Assembly (NCBI GenBank): GCA_019348305.1
Contig: JAHWJQ010000041.1
Span: 1-13,587 of the forward strand
Length of the DNA stretch: 13,587 bases
Direction of reading: 5' to 3'
From: Actinomycetota bacterium
GTDB taxonomy: Bacteria; Actinomycetota; Acidimicrobiia; Acidimicrobiales; CADCTF01
Shown: piece by piece, positions 7,302 through 12,537 of the stretch
Layout: each line of letters starts with the position of its first letter
How positions within the stretch are numbered: position 1 is the first letter of the stretch
Made by a program: the position numbers and the translations under genes
Notes under the pieces: model-generated
Database searches by the model: none
Seen by the model: the letters and a program-made list of their open reading frames with translations, nothing else
Told to the model about the DNA's origin: nothing

Positions 7302-8582
7302 ATGGACTGCCGGTACCCTCCCGAAGCCGAGGCCTACCGCGAGAAGGTGCAGGCCTTTCTGGCCGAGCACCTGCCGGCGGACTGGTCGGGCATCGGCGCC
7401 CTCGACCGCGAGGAGGCCGAGCGTTTCGCCCAGGCGTGGCGTAGCACTCTGTACGAGAACGGCTACCTGGCCGTGTCGTGGCCCCGTGAGTACGGGGGCC
7501 AGGCGCTGTCGCCCCTCGAGCAGGTGATCATCGCCGAGGAGTTCGCCAAGGCCGGCGTCCCCCCCGGTGCGCCCAACGACGTCTTCGGCATCCAGATGGT
7601 GGGCAACACCATCATCCAGTGGGGGACCGAGGAGCAGAAGCGCCACTTCCTGCCCCGCATCCTCTCGGGCGTCGACAAGTGGTGCCAGGGCTACTCCGAG
7701 CCCAACGCCGGCTCCGACCTCGCCAACCTCGGGTGCAAGGCCGAGCTCGACGGCGACGAGTGGATCGTCAACGGCCAGAAGATCTGGACCTCGGCCGGCC
7801 ACCTGGCCAACTGGATCTTCGTGCTGGCCCGCTCCGACCCCGCCGCCCCCAAGCACAAGGGCATCACGTTCCTGCTCGTGCCCATGGACCAGCCCGGCGT
7901 CGAGGTGCGGCCCATCCGCATGATGTCTGGTGAGTCGGAGTTCAATGAGGTGTTCTTCACCGACGCCCGGACGCCACGGCAGAACGTGGTGGGCGATGTC
8001 AACGGCGGGTGGGCAGTGGCGATGACCCTGCTCGGCTACGAGCGCGGTGAGGCAGCCGCCGTGCAGCCCATCCGGTTCCGCATCGAGTTGGACCGGCTGT
8101 TCGCGCTCGCCCGCCAGTACGGCGCCGACCGCGACCCGGTGCTGCGCCAGCGCCTCGCCTGGGCCTACTCGAAGGTAGAGATCATGCGCTACCTGGGCAT
8201 GCGGGCCATGACGTCGTGGCTGCACGGAAGCCATCCCGGCCCCGAGGGCTCCATCTCGAAGCTGTACTGGAGCGAGTACCACCTCAAGTCGACCGAGCTG
8301 GCCATGGACATCATGGGGCTGCACGGCCTGGTGCCCACGGGCCGGCCCCCCGGCGACGCTTTCGGCCCCGACGACCCCGGAGCGGCCAATGACAGCGCTT
8401 CTTGGGCCGGCACGTTCCTCAACGCGAGGGCGGGCACGATCTACGCCGGCACCTCACAGATCCAGCGCAACATCATCGGCGAGCTCGTGCTCGGCCTGCC
8501 CAAGGAGCCTCGCGCCGATGCCGGCCCCTGGTCGAAGTCGGCAGAACCGGGACCAGCGAGGCAGGAATCGTCGAGGCCTTAG
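7302..8582 (+). CDS. Acyl-CoA dehydrogenase
   Basis: This 426-residue FAD enzyme introduces the alpha-beta double bond into an acyl-CoA thioester. The N-terminal helical domain holds WPREYGG (60-66). The middle beta domain shows the FAD/substrate signature CQGYSEPNAGSDLA (128-141) and the WTSAGHLANW stretch. The C-terminal helical domain ends with ARAGTIYAGTSQIQRNIIGE (375-394). The position of the medium-chain enzyme's catalytic Glu (YEGT) is Ala382 here. Glu247 in LLGYERGE lies where isovaleryl- and long-chain-type enzymes carry their base, and is the likely catalyst. Substrate length cannot be read from the sequence. A polar tail of about 25 residues after GLPKEPR is unlike the compact ends of homologues and covers the start region of the GNAT gene. 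The ROK stop is 9 bp upstream. Confidence 0.93.
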   Translation: MDCRYPPEAEAYREKVQAFLAEHLPADWSGIGALDREEAERFAQAWRSTLYENGYLAVSWPREYGGQALSPLEQVIIAEEFAKAGVPPGAPNDVFGIQMVGNTIIQWGTEEQKRHFLPRILSGVDKWCQGYSEPNAGSDLANLGCKAELDGDEWIVNGQKIWTSAGHLANWIFVLARSDPAAPKHKGITFLLVPMDQPGVEVRPIRMMSGESEFNEVFFTDARTPRQNVVGDVNGGWAVAMTLLGYERGEAAAVQPIRFRIELDRLFALARQYGADRDPVLRQRLAWAYSKVEIMRYLGMRAMTSWLHGSHPGPEGSISKLYWSEYHLKSTELAMDIMGLHGLVPTGRPPGDAFGPDDPGAANDSASWAGTFLNARAGTIYAGTSQIQRNIIGELVLGLPKEPRADAGPWSKSAEPGPARQESSRP

Positions 8583-9034
8583 AGGTCCGCTCGGCCCGCT
8601 TCGACGACATCGACCCCCAGGTGGTCTACGACATCCTGCGGCTGCGCTCGGAGGTCTTCGTCGTCGAACAGGGTTGCGTGTTCCTCGACATCGACGGCCG
8701 AGACGTCGAAGCGGGCACCTGGCACTGCTGGGTGCAGTACTCCCCGCTCGGAGGGGCCGCTCGGGCCCGGGTTGGGCCTCAGGTCGTCTCCTACCTCCGG
8801 GTCCTGACCGAGGGCGGGGGCAGCTCCATCGGCCGGGTGGTCACGACGCCGGGGTACCGCCACCGGGGGCTGGCCTCCCGACTGCTCGGCGTCGGGCTGC
8901 AACTGGCGCAGCGGCCTGTCTCCGTCAACGCGCAGGTGCGCCTGGTGCCGTGGTACGCCGGCCTCGGCTTCGCGCGCAGCGGCGACGACTTCGTTGAGGA
9001 CGGCATCCTGCACACGCCCATGGAGCTGGCGTGA
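8567..9034 (+). CDS. ElaA-like GNAT N-acetyltransferase, start codon uncertain
   Basis: About 155 residues, close to the 153 of E. coli ElaA. Visible motifs are VYDILRLRSEVFVVEQGCVF (about 20-39), DIDGRDVEAGTWH (41-53), strand VVSYLRVL, the acetyl-CoA loop RVVTTPGYRHRGLASRLL (about 90-107), NAQ and FVEDGILHTPM at the end. The family transfers acetyl from acetyl-CoA to an amine; the substrate is unknown. The homologous part has no in-frame ATG or GTG at its beginning. The candidates are ATC 8567 (GAGG 5 nt upstream), CTG 8528, TTG 8402 deep inside the dehydrogenase gene, or GTG 8621, which would remove the first strand. A loop at about 59-68 is longer than in ElaA and coincides with a dispersed repeat. 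The stop overlaps the next GTG (GTGA), so the two are probably coupled. Confidence 0.85.
   Translation: MVEALEVRSARFDDIDPQVVYDILRLRSEVFVVEQGCVFLDIDGRDVEAGTWHCWVQYSPLGGAARARVGPQVVSYLRVLTEGGGSSIGRVVTTPGYRHRGLASRLLGVGLQLAQRPVSVNAQVRLVPWYAGLGFARSGDDFVEDGILHTPMELA
8742..8768 (+). repeat. Dispersed 27-bp GC-rich repeat, copy B (inside the GNAT gene)
   Basis: It begins CCCCGCTC and ends GCCGCTCGGGCCC, matching the reverse complement of 12559-12585 at 25 of 27 bases. In the GNAT frame it reads SPLGGAARA. It lies between the TWH motif and the VVSYLRVL strand, in a loop about ten residues longer than the equivalent loop of E. coli ElaA. Confidence 0.6.
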
Positions 9035-9288
9035 GGTGGGCCTGGCTGGGACGGGCGGCGCCGGCGGTGGCCCGCCATCCGGAGCTGTGGGCCACCGCTG
9101 TCGTGCAGTGCTTGCGACTGGCCCAGCCCGGTTGGTGGCGTCGGTGGCCACCCCTACCGGCCCCCGACTCGGACTACCTGCGCTTCCGCCTCCAGACCCA
9201 GTACGGCGATGCCGACCGCGACCCCGAGCCAGCCGACGTGGTCGCCTACCTCAAATGGTGTCGCAGCTACCGGAGGGTGGCGCGGTAA
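9031..9288 (+). CDS. Small conserved-looking protein of unknown function (85 aa)
   Basis: It starts at a GTG that overlaps the GNAT stop by four bases (GTGA), a classic coupled start, and ends at the TAA at 9286-9288. It is rich in Trp and Arg: RHPELWATAVVQCLRLAQPG, then WWRRWPPLPAPDSDYLRFRL, then DVVAYLKWCRSYRR. I recall similar short proteins in other actinobacteria, with a PDxxYLRFRLxTxYG core and a C-terminal VVAYLxWCR, but know no function for them. There is no signal peptide or clear membrane helix. The high third-position GC and the tight coupling support a real gene. Confidence 0.8.
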   Translation: MRWAWLGRAAPAVARHPELWATAVVQCLRLAQPGWWRRWPPLPAPDSDYLRFRLQTQYGDADRDPEPADVVAYLKWCRSYRRVAR

Positions 9289-9361
9289 CGTTCTCGACCA
9301 ATGAGCGTGCTCCCACCACCGGGGCGGCGCCAAAGGGCGCACCGGCTGTAGGTCCTGGGAC

Positions 9362-9895
9362 ATGTCGCGAGCGCTCGTCCTCAATGCTTCGTTCGAGCCG
9401 CTCTGCATCGTGGCCACCCGGCGGGCGCTCATCCTGGTCCTCGACGAGAAGGCAGAGCTGCTGTCGGGCACCGGCCGCGAGTTCCACAGTGCCCGCTACA
9501 GCTTCGCCGAGCCGTCGGTGGTGCGGCTGCTCACCTACGTCAAGGTGCCGTACCGCACCCGCGTGGCCCTCAACCGCCGGGCCATCTTCCTTCGTGACGG
9601 TCACCGCTGCCAGTACTGCGGCTCCACGGCGGAGAACATCGACCACGTCGTGCCCAGGAGCCGGGGAGGCACCCACTCCTGGGACAACGTCGTTGCCGCC
9701 TGCCGTCCCTGCAACGCCCGCAAGGAGGACCGGCTGTTGTCCGAGGTGACGAGCATGCGCCTGCGCCGGCCGCCGGCGGCGCCGGCAGGCCGGACCTGGA
9801 TGCTGCTGGCCACCGGGGGGCTGCGCCCCGAGTGGCACCAGTACCTCGGCGTTCCCGACGGGGCGCACCGGGTGCTCACGGAGCTGTCCGCCTGA
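9362..9895 (+). CDS. HNH endonuclease
   Basis: This 177-residue protein begins MSRALVLNASFEPL, typical of a widespread actinobacterial HNH family. The nuclease core lies at about 83-122: Cys83 and Cys86 (CQYC), Asp94-His95 (IDHVVPRSRGG), Asn109 (WDNVVAAC), then Cys114 and Cys117 with Asn118 (CRPCNARK). The four cysteines should bind structural zinc, while the His and Asn residues form the metal-dependent nuclease site. Substrate and biological role are unknown; nothing nearby points to restriction or phage functions. No Shine-Dalgarno precedes the ATG. The 73-bp gap upstream holds nothing I can assign beyond a weak TAGGTC hexamer 7 nt before the start. Its stop overlaps the probable CTG start of the next gene. 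Confidence 0.92.
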   Translation: MSRALVLNASFEPLCIVATRRALILVLDEKAELLSGTGREFHSARYSFAEPSVVRLLTYVKVPYRTRVALNRRAIFLRDGHRCQYCGSTAENIDHVVPRSRGGTHSWDNVVAACRPCNARKEDRLLSEVTSMRLRRPPAAPAGRTWMLLATGGLRPEWHQYLGVPDGAHRVLTELSA

Positions 9896-10587
9896 GTCCC
9901 TGGGCAGTCCAGTGGGTGGCCGGGGGGGCGGCCGAGCTGCACGCCCTCGGCATCCCGGACCCGCCGGGCCGGCTCGTTCGCGTGCTCGAGGTGAAGCGGC
10001 CGGCGCTGGTGCTGGGCAGCACCCAGGACACCTCGGTGGCCGATGCCGCCGCCTGCGCGGCGCTGGGGGTTGACGTCGTCCGCCGGCGCAGCGGTGGCGG
10101 CGCCGTCCTGGTGGAGCCGGGCCGCCTGGTGTGGGTCGACGTGGTGGTGCCCGCAGGCGACCCGCTGTGGTGCGACGACGTCGGCCACGCCTTCGTATGG
10201 TTGGGCCAGGCGTGGGCGCGGGCACTCGCCGGCTCCACCAGTCTCGGGGGCTCGACCGGCTCCGTGCGTGTGCACACCGCCGGCCTTGTGTACCCCAACC
10301 GGTGGTCTCGGCTGGTGTGCTTTGCCGGCGTAGGCCCGGGCGAGGTGGTTGGCGACGGTGACGGGGCCAAGGTGGTGGGCATGGCCCAGCGTCGCACGAG
10401 GGCCGGCGCGCTCTTCCAGTGCGCGGTTCCGCTGGCCTGGGAGCCCTACTCCCTGCTGGCCCTGACGTCACTGTCTGCCGACGACCGGCGGAGGGCGGGC
10501 GCCGAGCTGTCCGGCGCGGTGGTGCCACTGTGCGGGGCGACCACGCAGGAGGTGGTGGCTGCACTGGTGGCGGAGCTGCCGTTGTGA
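9892..10587 (+). CDS. Lipoate-protein ligase A-like protein (BPL/LplA domain), probable CTG start
   Basis: 231 residues from CTG 9892. The LplA/BPL signature is clear: RPALVLGSTQ (36-45), VVRRRSGGGAVLVEPG (62-77), VWVDVVVP (80-87) and AKVVGMAQRR with the likely substrate-contacting Lys160 (159-168). This supports transfer of lipoyl or a related acyl group to a carrier protein, though an octanoyltransferase-type activity cannot be excluded. The domain needs the residues around WAVQWVAGG, yet the first in-frame GTG (9916) lies inside them. CTG 9892 has a GGAG at 9880-9883 with 8 nt spacing and overlaps the HNH stop as CTGA, so I take it as the start. A starting ORF further upstream (9832) would lie inside the HNH gene. 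Lipoylated complexes themselves are not encoded nearby. Confidence 0.85.
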   Translation: MSPWAVQWVAGGAAELHALGIPDPPGRLVRVLEVKRPALVLGSTQDTSVADAAACAALGVDVVRRRSGGGAVLVEPGRLVWVDVVVPAGDPLWCDDVGHAFVWLGQAWARALAGSTSLGGSTGSVRVHTAGLVYPNRWSRLVCFAGVGPGEVVGDGDGAKVVGMAQRRTRAGALFQCAVPLAWEPYSLLALTSLSADDRRRAGAELSGAVVPLCGATTQEVVAALVAELPL

Positions 10588-10620
10588 CCCGACCCCGGGC
10601 CACTGTGTTGGACTAGCGCC

Positions 10621-11106
10621 ATGTTCGAACGCTTCACCGACCGGGCCCGCCGGGTTCTGGTCATCGCCCAGGAAGAAGCCAAGGCGCTCGGCCACGACGC
10701 CTTGGGTAGCGAGCACATCCTGCTCGGCCTCCTCGGCGAGTCGGAGGGCGTTGCCGCCAAAGCCCTGGCCCAGCTCGGCCTCGGCCAGCACGACCTGCGT
10801 CGGCAGGTGGTGCAGGCAACAGGGCCGGGCGCAGAGGGAGAGGCGGTCGCCGCGCCGCCATTCACCCCGGGCGCCAAGACGTCGCTGCAGTGGTCTCTCC
10901 GGGAGGGGCTGAACCTGGGCCACAACTACATCGGCACCGAGCACCTCCTGTTGGGGGTGCTCCGCGAGCCAGAGGCCGTCATCGTCCGGCTCCTCGGGGA
11001 CTCCGGCCTGGAGGTGGAACAGGTCCGCGGGCAGGTGCTCCAACTCCTGATCGGTAACCCCACTGCGTCGCCCGAGCCGTCCGAGCCGGGCCGAGCCGAG
11101 GATTGA
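10621..11106 (+). CDS. Free-standing ClpC-type N-domain protein (two Clp-N repeats)
   Basis: This 161-residue protein begins MFERFTDRARRVLVIAQEEA, almost the N-terminus of ClpC. It carries two Clp-N repeats: the first (about 1-68) with LGSEHILLGLLGESEGVAAK, the second (about 80-145) with FTPGAKTSLQWSLREGLNLG, then HNYIGTEHLLLGVLRE. An acidic Pro/Ser tail then ends the protein. The AAA+ modules and ClpP-binding loop of ClpC are absent, and the stop is clean, so this is a complete short protein rather than a fragment. Clp-N domains bind substrates, adaptors and, in ClpC, phospho-arginine; a free one might act as an adaptor or decoy, which is inference. It starts 33 bp after the LplA-like stop, with no clear Shine-Dalgarno. 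Confidence 0.92.
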   Translation: MFERFTDRARRVLVIAQEEAKALGHDALGSEHILLGLLGESEGVAAKALAQLGLGQHDLRRQVVQATGPGAEGEAVAAPPFTPGAKTSLQWSLREGLNLGHNYIGTEHLLLGVLREPEAVIVRLLGDSGLEVEQVRGQVLQLLIGNPTASPEPSEPGRAED

Positions 11107-11138
11107 CACCGCCGTGACGGCCCTGATCGACTGAGCCA

Positions 11139-11399
11139 ATGACCTCGCCCGATGCACCTCCGTTCGAGCTCTCCATCACCGACGGCGTCACCCTCCAGGT
11201 CACCGATCCTTCGCTGGCCGAGGAGCTCCCGAGGATGGTGGAAGCCGCCAACGAGCGGGGTGAGCCGAGCCTGGCGTCCGCCATCGAACAGGCCATCTCC
11301 GACTACGTCGCCCGGGTGGCCACGGCAGGGTTCGCGCCGATCGTGGAAGAGCCGCTCAAAGAGCCGATGGCAGAGCGGCCCGAAACAGAAAGCGCCTGA
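11139..11399 (+). CDS. Small acidic protein of unknown function (86 aa)
   Basis: I do not recognise this protein. It starts at ATG 11139, 32 bp after the Clp-N stop, and ends 44 bp before the AAA gene. It reads as two short beta strands (FELSITDGVTLQVTD), then a helical stretch (LAEELPRMVEAANERGEPSL, then ASAIEQAISDYVARVATAG), and a charged tail rich in Glu and Pro. It is strongly acidic, with no Cys, Trp or membrane segment. Third codon positions are GC-rich, and the alternative frame over the same bases is Arg/Ser-rich, so this frame is the likely coding one. It may be co-transcribed with the Clp-N gene. Confidence 0.7.
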   Translation: MTSPDAPPFELSITDGVTLQVTDPSLAEELPRMVEAANERGEPSLASAIEQAISDYVARVATAGFAPIVEEPLKEPMAERPETESA

Positions 11400-11402
11400 G
11401 CC

Positions 11403-11423
11403 GCGACGGCGCAGGCGCGTCGC
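11403..11423 (+). other. Small inverted repeat ahead of the AAA gene
   Basis: GCGACG (11403-11408) pairs with CGTCGC (11418-11423) around a 9-nt loop. It is not followed by a T-run, so it is a poor intrinsic terminator. It could be chance in DNA this rich in GC. Confidence 0.2.
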
Positions 11424-11443
11424 CGTGCAATGGTGAGGACACG

Positions 11444-12535
11444 ATGGCCAGCCAGGAGATAACTGTCGAAGCACTGGGGGTGGCGGTCGCAGCCCGGGTC
11501 CCGGTGCTGTTGTGGGGGGCGCCGGGCACGGGCAAGACGAGCGCCATACGGGCCATGGCCGACGCCGGCGGCCTCCCGTGCGAGACGGTCATCGCCGCCA
11601 TCCGCGAGCCGTCGGACTTCAGCGGCCTCCCGGTGGTGATCGACGGGGTGGTGCATTTCGCCCCACCGCGCTGGGCCGAGCGGCTGGCCGAGGCCGGCTA
11701 CGGCGTGCTCTTCCTCGACGAGATCTCGACCGCGCCGCCGGCCGTCCAGGCGGCGCTGCTCCGGGTCGTGCTCGAGCGGGTGGTGGGCGACCTCTCGCTG
11801 CCCGACGACGTGGTGGTGGTGGCTGCCGCCAACCCCCCTGAGATCGCGGCCGACGGTTGGGACCTGTCGGCTCCGTTGGCCAACCGGTTCTGCCACCTCG
11901 ACTGGACGGTGGAGGCCATGGGCTTCGCCCAGGGCATCGCCGGAGGCTGGAAGCCACCTCGCGTTCCCGACCTGGCTCCTGAGTGGGAACAGCACCTTCC
12001 CCTGGCTCGGGGCCTCGTGTCGGCCTTCGTCTCGGTGCGGCCCGCCCTCGCCTTGGACGTGCCCGTCGACGCCGCCCAGGCCGGCCGCGGCTGGCCGAGT
12101 CCCCGGACCTGGGAGATGGTGGCCCGGCTGTGGACCGCGGCGGAGGTCTCCGGTGCCTCCCACGAGGCCCGCGCCGCGCTCGTGTCGGGGGCGGTGGGCG
12201 AAGCCGCGGGCCTGCAGCTGCTCACCTGGCAGCTCGAGATGGACCTTCCCGACCCCGAGGAGGTCCTGGCCGATCCCGACGGCATGGCGCTGCCCGACCG
12301 GGGTGACCGCGCCTACGCCGTCCTCTCGGCGGTGGCGGCGGCGGTGGCCGCCGACCCGACCGTCGACCGCTGGAACGCCGGGTGGCGGGTGCTGGCCCGG
12401 GCCGGGGAGCGGGCGCCCGATGTCGCCGCCGTGGCCGCCCGCGTGCTCGCCCAGTGCCGGCCCGACGGGGCGCCGGCGCCGCCGGAGGTGAAGCTGTTCG
12501 CCCCCCTGTTGCGCGACGCGGGGCTGCTGCAGTGA
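11444..12535 (+). CDS. MoxR-type AAA+ ATPase paired with a DUF2201 VWA protein
   Basis: This 363-residue protein starts at ATG 11444, after a good Shine-Dalgarno (GAGGA at 11435-11439, 4 nt gap). Motifs are Walker A GAPGTGKTS (25-33, Lys31), EPSDFSGLP, Walker B VLFLDEIS (88-95, Asp92 and Glu93), sensor-1 AAANPPE (Asn130) and an ANRF arginine (Arg148). The C-terminal 200 residues are helical and Ala-rich, with GWPSPRTWEMVARLW as the most distinctive stretch. This type of ATPase is usually encoded directly before a VWA protein of the DUF2201 class, as here, and is thought to remodel targets with it. The target is unknown. Its stop TGA overlaps a GTG in the frame where the downstream gene should begin. 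Confidence 0.92.
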   Translation: MASQEITVEALGVAVAARVPVLLWGAPGTGKTSAIRAMADAGGLPCETVIAAIREPSDFSGLPVVIDGVVHFAPPRWAERLAEAGYGVLFLDEISTAPPAVQAALLRVVLERVVGDLSLPDDVVVVAAANPPEIAADGWDLSAPLANRFCHLDWTVEAMGFAQGIAGGWKPPRVPDLAPEWEQHLPLARGLVSAFVSVRPALALDVPVDAAQAGRGWPSPRTWEMVARLWTAAEVSGASHEARAALVSGAVGEAAGLQLLTWQLEMDLPDPEEVLADPDGMALPDRGDRAYAVLSAVAAAVAADPTVDRWNAGWRVLARAGERAPDVAAVAARVLAQCRPDGAPAPPEVKLFAPLLRDAGLLQ

Positions 12536-12537
12536 GC

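Noticed and set aside
9289..9361. Riboswitch or small RNA in the gap before the HNH gene
   Set aside because: Only 73 bp, no conserved structure or motif visible.
11403..11423. Intrinsic terminator after the 86-aa gene
   Set aside because: The stem is only 6 bp and no T-run follows; kept only as a low-confidence inverted repeat.
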